From NCBI GenBank assembly GCA_007922195.1, contig ML682059.1:14564295-14628294 (forward strand): a stretch of DNA of 64,000 nucleotides. The letters run 5' to 3'. Source of the DNA: Podocnemis expansa. Its lineage: Eukaryota > Chordata > Testudines > Podocnemididae. Each line of letters opens with the position of its first letter. The first letter of the stretch is position 1. This document shows, piece by piece, positions 12,373 through 23,499 of the stretch. The notes below the pieces were generated by a model, which was given only the letters and a program-made list of their open reading frames with translations, did no database searches and was not told the DNA's origin. The translations under genes were made by a program, and so were the position numbers.

Positions 12373-12803
12373 AGCTATGTCTACACATAAGAATGCTAGT
12401 TTGAACTAACTGTGATTAATTCAAACTAACTTAGTTCAAATTTGCATGTCCACACTAGAAACCTAAATCAAACTAGCATGTTCATGAACTGCTAGTTTAG
12501 CTTAGGAGAGGGGCATCATGGGAAGTATGGCAACATGGCACCCAAGAAGGCCCATGCCCCCACCCAATCCATAAAAAGAGGAAGGCACCCTGGCAGGAAG
12601 GTCAAAACTGCCTTTAGTTCAAACAAATGGTTAGTTTGAATTTGCATGGCTCCATTGGGTTAGTTCGACCTAAAGGCAAGTTTTCCAAGTTCGAATTAAG
12701 GAATTCCTTAGTTGGAATTGATGAAAGCCAGTGTGGCCATGGACTAATTTAGTTTGAATTAAACCTTCTTAATTCAAACTAAATTCCCAGAGAACACATA
12801 GCC
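12373..12803. mobile_element. Harbinger-like MITE with palindromic-word interior (copy A)
   Basis: About 430 bp. The left end reads GCTATGTCTACAC and the right end ACACATAGCC in inverted orientation. A 3 bp TAA duplication flanks it (12370-12372 and 12804-12806). The arms are made of repeats of TAGTTTGAACTAA-type palindromes. The centre is non-palindromic and holds AGGAGAGGGGC (12504-12514), which is shared with the element at 15036. No transposase frame. A 3 bp target duplication and this TIR form suit the PIF/Harbinger superfamily, but this is inference. Confidence 0.75.
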
Positions 12804-14520
12804 TAAAGGACTCACAGCAAAGACTGTTCAGTTACCCTCTACACATTAAAATACTAAGAACAAACATAATGAACTTAATATTAACTACTAACTTGAGAAA
12901 CCTTATTAAAAAAATGAATTTAAACAGAACAGTTAAACCCAAGAGTCCCAAAGTTTATGTGTAGTTCACCCATATCTCAGTTGCAGTTTCTGTTCAAGTC
13001 CCAAGACTTGAGTTGCAAGAAGCAGCAATCCTCTTCTTTCAGTTGCAGGGATCTCAGGTAGGAATCCACACAGGCTTTTCTTTCTCTTCTGGAATCAGCT
13101 AAATCCAGCTATTTTACTGATTAACCAGCACTCAGTCACATATGCATATGAGAAAACTGCAGCAAAATGCTCCAAAGCAGAAAGAAAACATCTTGCTGTC
13201 TACTCCTGGCTCAGCCTCTGACAGTCCCACTCACACACTGACCACAGCGGCTCTTCTCATTGCAATTTGCAACACTGTAGCTGCTCCTCTCATAGCACCT
13301 GATGACAGCAGCAGTAGAAAACCTAGTGAAGCATGCTCAATGCCACAACTCACTTAATTTTCAGAAGTTTTTGGATCTGAACAGTCAAATCTGCCCAGCA
13401 ACATAAGCCAGCCTCAAGAGATTGCTAAAAGAGATAGCTGTTTTAATCAGGCATATGAGTTATACAAGCATTAGATATTTGCTTTCTACAGTTTTTGCCC
13501 TACACTTTCTTTCCCCTCTGATCACTGGCTAATTGCTGTATACCCTCCCTTTCTTCCTACTTCAGGTTTATCCAATTATATCTCTGCAGTCCAATGGGAC
13601 ATGAGAATTACTGGCCATTAAACCACAGAGAAGTCTTGAAGTATAGAAGGCAGAGAGAGAACTCAAATTTTGGCCATTCTTGGCATCAGACAGGTGTTTA
13701 TACATTTTGAGGGTGAAGATGGAAATGTTTCTCTGACAGTTTTGTTAAAATAGAAGACAATTCCTTGATGGGGCTCAGAGATTTGTCAAATCACTGATAC
13801 CTATTATATCTTAATGGGCAGACAGAAGCTAATGAACTCACAAATGAATGACAAATTAGTTTGTCATGTGCTGGTGTGATTCACATATGTGGAAATCAAA
13901 GCCATGTGGTAAGTGGCATTCAAAATGCACCTTGGACTGCTTCACGGCCATTCTACTCACTAATCCATGTCACTGCAACTTCTTCTAATGTTCCAAAGCT
14001 GAGCAGCTTGAAAAAAGCAGCCATTTAATTCAGGAAAGGCACCAACTACTATGTTTATTAAGTTGCTTAACACTTCCATGATTTAAAAGCCTTTTATCTT
14101 AGGCACTCAATGCCTCCATGATTTATAGGTGGTCTTAAAAATCTGACCAATAGATAGCCACCGGGTCTTTTGCTGGTCTTCTGTAAATCCATCTAAATCT
14201 TACATGACAGAAAGTTACCACATCCCATCTATATTTCAAACAGCAAAATTTGTTTGGGGCCAGCTGCCAAAACAACTCACTCCTCCCTTAGTGCTGCATA
14301 TTCGCTGCGCCCACGTCTTAGTTCAGCAGTCCACACACAGAGCAGAACTTACTGACAGGAAACAGACACACTTCCTTTTCCACCCCAACCTCTTCCAAAA
14401 TCAAAATATCTTTGAACACTATAAGAACCAGGGCCCAGCTCCCCAAAGATATTTGGGTGCCTAACTCCCATGGGAGTTCAGTGCCTGCAAACCTTTGAAC
14501 ATCAGGGCCTTAGAGACCAT
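12804..14520. other. Unique sequence, no gene seen
   Basis: AT-rich DNA with no credible exon. At 14436-14515 a short stretch (CTAACTCCCATGGGAGTT core, itself palindromic) resembles a common degenerate reptile repeat, recognised only by eye. Confidence 0.4.
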
Positions 14521-15382
14521 GGATATGTCCACACGCACTGTTTAAATTGAAATAATGCTGGTTATTTTGATTTAAAAAATGGTAGGTCCACATGATGTTC
14601 CCTCATTTCAATATAAGGAAAGTCATATCGATATAATCTTGTATTATATTGATATGACAGTGGAATCAAAATTGAAGGTTGTGTGAAGAGAGATCAGCGG
14701 TTCTATGTTATTATTAAAAAGCTGGGAAATGTTTCTTTGAGTTAAAGTTGCTAGATTCCATATTCCACCAGCTGAAATATTGGAGGCGGGGGTTCTTGTG
14801 CAGCCTGGATCAGTAAAGACAGTGATGAGCATAGCATCAGTCCTAGAAGAAGTGGCTCTAGAACTCATGGGCTATGTCCACATATACATGGTTAAATCAA
14901 TTGTACTTATATCAATTTAATAAATTTATATAAAAATCATTAAATCAATACAAGTTAAATCAATTTAATACATCCACACCAAAGAAACCCAAATTGAAAT
15001 AGCATGTCCAGCCACAGGACTTGCTATTTCGATTCAGGAGAGGGGCACCATGGGAGGTGTGGCAATGTGGCCCCTTCACTGGGCCATGCCCCCACCTAAT
15101 ATATAGAAAAAGGAAAGCACCTGGGAAGGAGAAGGGCAAAAAGTGTTAAATCAATTTAACAGTTAAATCGAAATAACATGTCTGCACTGTGTTATTTCAA
15201 AATAATTTTGATTTAATCATCATATCAATATAATACTAGGTTTTATTATATCAATATAACTTTCCTTATATCGAAATGAGGGAGTTCCTCATTTCGAAAT
15301 AAGGCAAAGTCATGTGGACCTACCATTTTTTAAATTGAAATAACTAGTGTTATTTTAATTTAAACAGTGTGTGGACATACCC
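14521..15382. mobile_element. Composite palindromic MITE (copy B) with three ends
   Basis: The outer left arm (14521-14660, starting GGATATGTCCACACGC) is the reverse complement of the right arm (15225-15382, ending GTGTGGACATACCC). A second left-type end, GGGCTATGTCCACA, lies inside at about 14869. The interior at 15036-15145 shares the AGGAGAGGGGC core with copy A at 12504. The arm words here are AAATTGAAATAA and AAATCGATA types, unlike copy A. No target duplication flanks the outer pair, which fits a composite: either one MITE (14869-15382) next to a lone arm from another, or a nested insertion. Confidence 0.65.
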
Positions 15383-17127
15383 AAAGAGTTAGTCTACATA
15401 CTCTGTTCCTGGAGGAGAGGATGACAGTGGGTGATGGCAAGGAGATGAGAAGCTATGCTTGGCTCCCTGAAGCATATATGCAAGTTACCTGTTGTGTGTT
15501 TTCTGTAATTCAGCGTGAGTATGCCTTATCAAGTATAAGTCTAGGTGTGTTAAGACAACCAACCACTTACTCTTTTGAATTCTCTATCTCATAGGCCTTG
15601 CTTTAGTAAAAGACCTGTGGCACATGTCGAGTTTTTATTCAGTCCTATCCCTGAAGAGAAAAGGACCTAGGCAACCTTGCTGAGATAGGCCTAAAGGGCA
15701 ACCTCGACACCCCAATCCCATTTTATCTTGATCTAAAACAGTGTAGGCAGTAGGATCTGATCCAAGCAAAGCACTGTAAAAGTCCTAAGAAAGAAACCCC
15801 ATAGAGATTCTCCTGTTTGGAATCGCAGTGGAACAGAAGTAGCTTATTGTAACAGACATCTTTCTGGAATGCAAACATAAAGCAAGTTAAAAAAATTAAT
15901 AAGTATACAACTCAACAGTAAGAATTTTGTTGGTCAAATCACTGTTATTGATCTGTCTCTCAAATCCGGGCAGCTCTGTCAAATTAAAACCAACTGGTGG
16001 TGGTGAACACTAAATTTTGTATCAAATCTGAACACTCTTATTTCAAAAGTATTAAATATGTATCAATTTCAACTGATGCAGAGATTTATATTTAATATTA
16101 TGCTATTCTGACAGACTTCTGTAGCATTAATAGAAGCCCAGGTTACAGGCAGGAAAACCACTGCTGTAACAAAAGCTTCCTCTTTGACTTTAGTCAAGGC
16201 ATTTAACTTGTTTCCTCATCTGTAAGATTAGGATCATAATGCCCACTTGTTTCATAGAGCTAGATAATTTATTACTTTAGTACTATATTTGTAAAGCATT
16301 TTCAGATAGTTGGATGGGAGAGCCTCGCAGAAATGCAGATGAATGATTATTCATTTTTGCCGCACTTTGTAATGATGTTACTTTATTTTATTTTTAAAAA
16401 CAAACACTGGTTGATTTTTCCCTCAGAGGCAGTTATGACTGTTCTACCAAACTAAAGACAGGCACAAAAGAGAGTTCATAGCTTACAGGCAAAAACTGCA
16501 GTAGGCAGGGATATGAAACAAGAAACAATCAGCACAAGTTTGTCACATGAGTATATGTAAAGCATTCAGGTTGGTAAACTGTACTGTAAGTAGTTGCACA
16601 TCAAACCTCCCTGTATCTGGTAGCAAAAACAAACAAACAAAAAAGTTTCTGCCTTCATCAGGACAGAGGATCATCCTTCTGCACTACCCCAGCCATGTAT
16701 AACAAGTCTTTGCTCCCTTCAAAGTTTTCTCGGTCCTTCCCAGGGGTGAAGGGCAAGCTCTGAATTCTAGCGATAGCATTTCAGCTTTATGAAGAAAAGC
16801 TATCATTGGAATCACGGTGTGTCTGAACTGGGTAAACTCAGGTATAATGTTGTTTGGAAAGGTCTAATGCATCTTTGATTGATGTGGATACTCACAGTGC
16901 CTCCTTATAAAGAAGGGAGTTGTAATTTGTAAGATCAGTCTGAGCCTGAGCCCAGAAAAAACTGAGCAGCTGCCGCTGCAAGCACCTGAACAAAACTCTT
17001 GGTTAGGATGGAAACTACTGCTGCTGCAGCTAAATCCTGGCCTAGATGGGAGTCAGAATCTGACCCATGGCCTTCATGCTGTGCTCTGGACTGGAGTTTT
17101 AAAGGGCCATAGCCTGTGCATTGATGT
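15383..17127. other. Unique sequence, no gene seen
   Basis: No repeat or gene was recognised. A few short A-rich runs (about 16625) only. Confidence 0.45.
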
Positions 17128-17255
17128 AGTACAAGATTTGCCCTGGCTAGCACCTCTGCTTAACATGCAGAAGGTCCTGGGTTCAATTCCCAGGGGGTTG
17201 GACTCGATGATCTCACGAGGTCCCTTCCAGCCCTATGATTTGATTGATTGATTGA
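17128..17255 (+). mobile_element. SINE: tRNA-Val-like head joined to a CR1 3' tail
   Basis: The head contains an A-box-like TGGCTAGCAC (about 17143), an anticodon-stem TCTGC / GCAGA enclosing a 7-base loop TTAACAT (anticodon AAC, as in tRNA-Val), the variable AGGTC, and the B box GGTTCAATTCC at about 17180. It is followed directly by the CR1 3' terminal block (TTGGACTCGATGATCTCACG...) and a (TTGA)n tail at 17238-17254. Such tRNA-head/CR1-tail SINEs are known in turtles and birds and are thought to borrow the CR1 reverse transcriptase. The 5' limit is uncertain because the first part of the tRNA homology is diverged. No clear target duplication was seen. Confidence 0.75.
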
Positions 17256-18936
17256 TCCTGCCAGTACCTCTGAGAGCACAAGGTACAGTGGAAGGAGTGG
17301 AGCTGGTAGCCAGCTGCCACAGCCCCCTGCCACAGGCTGCCTCTGGAATGCAGTAGGCAGTGCACAGAATAGGGTGAACCCTGGGGAAAGGTGGCTGAGG
17401 GCTAAGGATTGTAGTGCCAAGGGCACAGGCCAGGCCAGGGCACCCCAGTTCAGCCCAAATGCTGGAAGCAGGAACAGAGCAGGGAGCTGCTTGCAAACCA
17501 GGCAGTGCTGCTGGGTGTCCCCTTTGCAGCGATCTCTCCCAGCCTCAGCTGGAAGACACTGACTGCAGTATTCTGTATAGAAATGCTTAGCTCTGAGTTA
17601 ACCATTTCAAAAAGTTATAAACAATGTGTTCATCCTGAGATGGTTGTACCTTTGAGGTTCTGCTGTGTATAGCTACCCTGCCTGTTTCAATTTCTGTCCC
17701 CAGGCATCTCACTTCCACTGCTGAGCTTTTTGCCTCAGTCAGTCTTAGCAACTCACAACCCCCTTTGCTACAGCCTGTCCCACTCCTCTCCCCCATTTCT
17801 CCACTGCTTGGTCTACACTGCAGCTGCCTGCTGCTGTTATAATGGAATCACCTGATCCACCACAGGTGTGACTCCTTCCTAAGCAGCCGTAAGTCCTGCA
17901 GTCTTTAAAGGCAAGCCACCCTATTACAGTAATGATTACTGGAGAAGGCAGAGTGCCGTCTGGGGGGTCCTGTCTTCCCTTTATCTTTTCTGTTGGCACA
18001 GTGGAGCCATAATAAAGTTCAGTAGTTGCAGCTGAGACTTCAGAACATCCTTGCATTTGATCTACTGATTTCAACTCTGGGTTCTTACTGGCAGCTTATT
18101 CTCCCTTACTTGCAAGAGGTGCTTGCTACACTTCTAGTGATGACTCAGGCTCTTCCCATGGATTTAAGACTATGCTGTGATCACGATGCAAGCCTCTGTC
18201 ACCTACAACTTCTAAAAATTTGAGGGTACAGTCAAATTCATGGAAGAACATATACTATTTCTAGAGTCTGTTTCTCGCCTCTGCATACCTGGGTAAATCA
18301 AAGCTTTTATATGGAGTTTGCAGACTTCTAAAAATTTCTTTGAGTCTTAAGGCAACATTTAGTCCTGTGTTAAAATAAGCATAGCTCCACTGAATGCAAT
18401 GGAGCTGCTCTCCACAGTCAGAGCTAAATTTGGCCTCTACAGTGCATGAATATTGTAATTATAGCTTTATGTCAAATGAAAATGCTTTCTTTTCTAACCA
18501 TTCAAATGAGATGTAAATCAAATGTCATTATTAATGGTAATGATTGTGTGAATACCTCTGATACACATATTTGAAGACCATCAGTAAAGTGTTCTGCTAG
18601 CTCAATTGTAACAGCTACTGCGTGAGTAACTTATAGGAAAACCATAACTCAGCTCAGCATAATACTTGTACAAGTGGCCATTAAGAACAGGTTAGTAAGG
18701 AGATGGTGTTGAAAGACATTATCCATGTAAATGAGTTTATTTATGAAACAAATGTCAAACTATGTTTGTTCTGAGCATTGCTACCATATGGTTCATAATG
18801 GAACTTTTTTGAAGTCCAGCTCTCTAATGTGAAACATTACATAATATAGGCTTATGATTTTGAATTTTATGATTTATACAATGTGACCACCAATATTGTA
18901 CCAGTTATGCCAGTTTCCACCAGCTAAGGATCTGTC
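17256..18936. other. Unique sequence, GC-richer at the start
   Basis: 17256-17560 is GC-richer than the surroundings but shows no exon-like frame. 18370-18440 resembles a common degenerate reptile repeat (words like CTCCACTGAATGCAATGGAG). Otherwise nothing recognised. Confidence 0.4.
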
Positions 18937-20145
18937 CATTCATAGAATCATAGAACCATAGGGTTGGAAGGGACCTCATGAGGTCATCTAGTCCAACTCC
19001 CTGCCAAAAAAGCAGGACCACTCCCACTAAATTATCCCAGCTAGAGTTTTATCCAGCCGGGCCTTAAACATCTCCAAAGACGGAGATTCCACCACTGCCC
19101 TAGGTAGCCCATTCCAATGCTTTACCACCCTCCTAGTTAAGAAAGTTTTTCCTAATATCCAGCCTCGACCTCCCCCGATGCAGGTAGCTGAAGGCCGCTA
19201 TCCAATCCCCCCTCAGTCTTCTCTTCTGGAGGCTAAATAAGCGTAGCTCTTTGAGTCTTTCTTCATAGGGCTTGTGTTCCAGCCCCTTGATCATTTTTGT
19301 TGCCCTCCGCTGGACTCTTTCTAATTTGTCTACATCCTTTTTGTAGTGGGGAGCCCAAAACTGGACACAGTATTCCAGATGCGGCCTCACCAGTGCTGAA
19401 CAGAGGGGAATGATCACATTCCTTGATCTGCTGGCAATACTACTTCTGATGCAGCCCAGTATGCCATTGGCCTTTTTGACAGCAAGAGCACACTGCTGAC
19501 TCATATCCAGCTACCCATCCACGAGGACCCCCAGGTCCTTTTCTATGGTGCTGCTATTTAGCTGATTGCTCCCCAGCCTGTAGCAGTGCATGGGGTTTTT
19601 CCATCCCAAGTACAGGACTTTGCACTTGTCCTTGTTGAATATCATGAGATTTCTATTGGCCCACTGCTCCAATTTGTCAAGGTCTTCCTGAATCTTCTCC
19701 CTGCCCTCCAGCATGTCTACCATTCCCCCCAGCTTGGTGTCATCTGCAAACTTACTGACTGTGCAATCAATCCCATCCTCCAGATCATTAATGAAAATAT
19801 TGAACAGAACTGGCCCCAGGACTGACCCCTGCAGCACACCACTTGTTACTGGTTGCCAACATGGAGCCATTGATTCCTACATGCTGAAACCACTGATCTA
19901 GCCAGTTCTCTATCCACCTTACAGTCCACACATCCAACCCATACTTCCTTAACTTGCTGATGAGAATGCTGTGGGAAACTGTATCAAAAGCCTTGCCAAA
20001 GTCAAGGTATATCACATCAACAGCTCTTCCCATATCCACAAATCCAGTCATCTCATCATAGAAGGCGATGAGGTTAGTCAGGCACTATTTACCCTTGGTG
20101 AATCCATGCTAACTGTTCCTGATCACTATTTTCCTCCAATTCCAT
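18937..20145 (-). mobile_element. CR1 LINE, 1.2 kb copy with intact 3' tail
   Basis: A young-looking CR1 on the minus strand. The 3' end at 18937 has the ATAGAATCATAG tail and the conserved GGGTTGGAAGGGACCTCATG block. The RT region is still readable: the frame at 20051-19788 carries [17 protein letters not shown], and the frame at 19870-19511 carries [18 protein letters not shown] and FADD (19739-19750). The frame at 19504-19133 carries the C-terminal domain. Only a few frameshifts separate these frames. The 5' truncation falls within RT near 20145. Confidence 0.96.
19511..20051 (-). pseudogene. CR1 reverse transcriptase core, frameshifted
   Basis: Two overlapping frames cover the RT palm. 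Frame one (20051-19788) has domain 3 with the first catalytic Asp kept in [12 protein letters not shown], then [20 protein letters not shown]. Frame two (19870-19511) has domain 4 ([11 protein letters not shown]), domain 5 FADDT with both catalytic Asp, and the thumb region [23 protein letters not shown]. One frameshift near 19850 separates them. This is the best-preserved CR1 RT in the window, but the element is 5'-truncated and lacks the endonuclease. Confidence 0.93.
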
Positions 20146-20430
20146 TGTTTAGTGATAGCTGTCAGGTTGTATCTGGGATTTTGTTTGTTTTCTCTGTTTT
20201 TGCAAGGGACAGTAGGCATAGTTACACTTATGCTATTTAAACTTCTTCAACAGCTTATCCACAAGGAAGGGGTGGGGTAGAAAATTCAGTAAAAACACAG
20301 TGGAAGATCAAGCTAATCATGAAGAAAACTTGAGCTATTAAAGATTAGATTTTGCATCTGGGACTGAGGTTAAGGGACAATCTCACTGATACCAGTAAAC
20401 TCCAGAAGTTTCCATTTGGAGAAGAAATAA
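20146..20430. other. Spacer between CR1 and DIRS element
   Basis: Unique AT-rich DNA. No similarity to the second DIRS copy at 27040 was seen, so the first DIRS is probably not nested inside the second. Confidence 0.4.
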
Positions 20431-20747
20431 TTGCTCACCTGTAGTAACTTCTGGTTTTTTGAGACGTGTGTCCCACAATACTCCACTGTAGGTGTTGCGG
20501 CGTCAATGCGCTGCAATATGGAGCTCTATTTTTAGCAGATATCTTTCTGGATGTGCCTGTGCAGAAACCTGCTCACAACGGCCTCAACACGGCTTTGGTG
20601 TGAGCATGACCATTCTCCCCTCAACTCCTTTTACTTCATCCCCGCCATCTGAAAAAGAAACAACTGGGAAAAGAGAGGAGTATGGGTAGGTGGTGGAGCA
20701 GCGCAAGACACACATCTTGAAGAACAAAGGTCACTACAGGTGAGCAA
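20431..20747. repeat. DIRS 3' inverted terminal repeat with internal complementary region
   Basis: The sequence at 20480-20645 is the reverse complement of 26848-27030. It includes a perfect 27 bp match around 20521-20548 / 26939-26965 (core TAGCAGATATCTTTC). The outermost 20431-20473 (starting TTGCTCACCTGTAGTAAC) is matched in inverted orientation by 20707-20747 (ending ACTACAGGTGAGCAA). Such an internal complement to the element end is the diagnostic internal complementary region of DIRS elements, thought to align the ends for circularisation. Confidence 0.88.
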
Positions 20748-20869
20748 CTACTACTTCTTCTTTTAGTGTTGTTCTGTGGTTGTCCACCATAGGTGAGTGT
20801 ATGGCAGTTGTTTCTATGGAGGACGGTTTTCATACGCAGATGACAATATTGCCCTTCCCATGTTAGTGT

Positions 20870-21771
20870 CATTTGCTGCAGCCAAGTCCAGAGGATAGTG
20901 TTCTGTAAAGGTATGAGGTGTTGAACAGGTGGCTGCTGTACAGATGTCTGTCATAGGTACATTCTTTCAAAAAGCTATCGTGGAAGCCATGGCCCTTATG
21001 GGATGAGATCAGATGTTATGGTCTATCATACGATTGGACAATTCACAGCAGGTATGTATACATTCTTTTATCCATTTTGACAACCTCTGATTCATAACTG
21101 AAGAGCCTTTTGAGTGTTCGGTGATTGAAACAAACAAGCTCTTTGATTTTTCTGAACTGTTTTGTTCTGTCTAAGTAAAAGGCAAGGGAGCATCTCACAT
21201 CAAGCGTATGAAGGAATGCCTGTTGTTGACTGTGGTGTGGGTTTGGATAGAAGGTTGGAAGATATATGGATTGATTCAAGTGAAAATCTGTAGTTATTTT
21301 TGGTAAGAACTTTGCATCAGGTCAGTGGGTTACTTTGTCTCTGTGGAAAATTGTATATGGCAGGTCCAATCAAAGAAGACTTAGTTCACTTACGCTTCTT
21401 GCCAATGTGACTGCTGCTAAAAAGGGGACTTTTAATGGTAAGTGGTATAGCAAGCAAAAAGCCATGGGTTCAAAGGGTTGTTTCATAAGAGCGTGTAGGA
21501 CCAAATTAAGGCCCCAAGACACTGGAGGTCTTACTGGTGAATATAATCTTTGAAGCCCAGATAAGAAACAGTTAACCATTGGGTGTTTAAATACAGATGA
21601 GTCGTCAAAACCTTCATGGAAAGCAGAGATAGTGGCTAGATGTATTTTTATGGAACTGTTTGAGAGACTCAAATTTTTTTTAATTCTAGAAAGTAGTCCA
21701 GAATCTGTGGAATCGAAGAGGTTGTTGATAGAACGTGTTTGTCTATACACCAGAAATGGAATCAACGCCAT
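20870..21771 (-). pseudogene. DIRS tyrosine recombinase, frameshifted
   Basis: The N-terminal core-binding domain is open in the frame at 21771-21370, with SSIKIHLATISAFHEGF, a HPMV segment and FLSGLQRLYSPVRPPVSW, the usual DIRS recombinase text, then PLKVPFLAAVTLARSVSELSLL containing the first catalytic Arg region (LARSVSEL). The catalytic half continues in the frame at 21279-21043 (HTLDVRCSLAFYLDRTKQFRK). The H-x-x-R box is present as HPIR at 21005-20994. The candidate nucleophile Tyr lies in EHYPLDLAA (TAT at 20897-20895), in another frame after a shift near 20965. All catalytic residues can therefore be found, but not in one frame. In living elements this enzyme inserts the circular DNA without making target duplications. 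Confidence 0.9.
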
Positions 21772-21779
21772 TTTCTTGT

Positions 21780-22238
21780 TTATGATTTTCTTGTAGTAAG
21801 TTTTCTGTTATTTAGGAGTATAGAATGGACATCCTTGGAACACGCTTTATCTGTTCCTTGGAAGCACTGAGGAACCATGCTGTAAGGTGTAGCTTGTGTA
21901 GGTAAGGATGGTGCGAGCTTATGTTGTGTTGGCAGAGCAATGCTGGTATGCATGGTAAGGGAATCAGTTTGAACACTGATAGATCGAGAAGTTGGGTGTA
22001 CCAGGCTTGTCTGGGCCAACCAGGTGCTATAAGTATCTTGGTGGCTTGGTTCGATTTCAGTTTCTGAATGACCCTGTGCATTAGAAGGACAGAAGGAAAA
22101 GTGTACAGAAGGTGTTCTGACCAGTCTATGAGGAATGCGTTTCCTAGGGATTGAGGATCGCAACCCATTCTGGAGCAATAGAGTGCACATTTGGTGTTCT
22201 GGGCAGTGGCAAATTAGTCTATTGAGGTCATACTTCAT
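21780..22238 (-). pseudogene. DIRS linker between RNase H and recombinase
   Basis: Two overlapping frames cover a conserved DIRS region of uncertain role. The frame at 22168-21812 reads FLIDWSEHLLYTFPSVLLMHRVIQKLKSNQATKILIAPGWPRQAWYTQLLDLSV when scanned in pieces, which is typical of the stretch linking RNase H to the recombinase. The overlapping frame at 22238-21780 begins RLICHCPEHQ, with the ATQQNxKC-like text shifted. One or two frameshifts break the reading. Confidence 0.8.
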
Positions 22239-22958
22239 TTTTGGAATATGGTCAACAATATCCTATTGTTCAGTTGCCATTTGTGCAGTATGGGAAAAGC
22301 TCTGCTCAGGGTATCCGCTGTTGTGTTTTGGATACCTGGGAGATAACTTGTTGATATTGTTACGGAGTGGGTTATGCCGCAATTCCATAAGCTGACCCTT
22401 TCTGCACAAAGGGATGGAGATCTTGCTCCTCCCTGTCTGTTCATATAAAACATCGCCACTATGTTGCCTGTCATTATTCTTATTGTTTTTCCTCAAATGA
22501 CAGGTCAGATGTGTTGACAGGCATGCCTTATCGCATGAAGTTCTGAGGCATTTATGTGCAATGGCACCTCTGTTCTTAAACACTTGCCCTGAATGGTGTC
22601 TGTTTGGATGTGTGTTCCCCATCCTGACGATGGGGCATCGGTTGTGATTGTCATTGATGGCTAAGGATGCGTGAATGTAATTCCTTGAAGCAGATTGTTT
22701 GAATTTTTCCACCAGTTGAGGGATCATCTGATTTCTGTGAGTATTATGAGAGGCTTGTTTACAATGTGGCTTGTACACTGTTGCAAGCCAGGACTGAAGA
22801 GCCCTCCTAAAAAGTCTTTCATGCGGTACAACAGCAGTGGAGGAAGCTGTGTGTCCTAGAAGTTGGAGTATAGTTTTTGTGGAAATTATTCGTGCAACCT
22901 GTATGAAGTCTACAAGCTCTGTTATTGTTTTTGCCCAGTTGGTAGGTAGGTATGCCAC
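22230..22958 (-). pseudogene. DIRS RNase H domain, frameshifted
   Basis: The RNase H region lies downstream of RT. The frame at 22474-22235 carries NIVAMFYMNRQGGARSPSLC and later SYLPGIQNTTADTLSR, the conserved C-terminal RNase H text with the last catalytic Asp in TADTLSR. The usual Asp preceding NIVAM (D-N-I-V) is Gly here, a change in a key position. The N-terminal half lies in the frame at 22958-22263 (ELVDFIQVARIIS, LLGHTASS). The role is RNA removal from the RNA-DNA hybrid during copying. Confidence 0.87.
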
Positions 22959-23000
22959 GCCTGATGTGCAATCTAAGACTGCGCCAATTAATTCTATTCT

Positions 23001-23491
23001 CTATTCTGGTGTTAAAATGGACTTTTCTGGATTTATTCTGAGGCCTAGGTTTTCGAACAATGCTATGGAAAACTGTGTGGCCTGTATTGCATGGTCCCTT
23101 GTTAGTTCCATGATGAGACAGTCATCTAGGTAAGGATAAATCGTAATGCCTTGTGTCCATAGATGTGCCACAACAACTGCTAGTACCTTGGAAAAACTCA
23201 TGGGGCTGTCGATAAGCCAAATAGTAGAGTTTTGTATTGGTAGTGTTGGTTGTTGAACATGAACCTCAGGAACTGCCTGTGGGAAGGATGAATAGTTATA
23301 TGAAAATAAGAATCCTTAAGGATGAGGGCTGAGAACCAATCACTCATTTGCAACATTGGAACAACAGTGTTAAGGGTTACCATTTTAAACTTTTGTTTTT
23401 GTACAAACTTGTTTAAGGGTCTTAGGTCTAGTGCTGGTCTCCAGCCACCTGTTTCTTTCTGTACAATGAAGTAACGGGAATAAAAACCCAA
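23001..23491 (-). pseudogene. DIRS reverse transcriptase, frameshifted, YLDD kept
   Basis: The frame at 23491-23198 contains GFYSRYFIVQKETGGWRP, LDLRPLNKFV, DWFSALILKDSYFHITIHP and FGLSTAP. In the L-x-L-x-D-A-Y motif the usual second residue pattern ALDLQDAYF reads ALILKDSYF, so the catalytic D in the first position is replaced by Ile while the later D remains. The frame at 23201-23001 continues with FSKVLAVVVAHLWTQGITIYPYLDD (YLDD at 23132-23121), then the thumb region LGLRINPEKS. The two frames meet at about 23200, so a single small frameshift separates them. The RNA template is the DIRS transcript. Best match to the family: DIRS1-like elements of reptiles, amphibians and fish. Confidence 0.94.
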
Positions 23492-23499
23492 ATGGTGGA

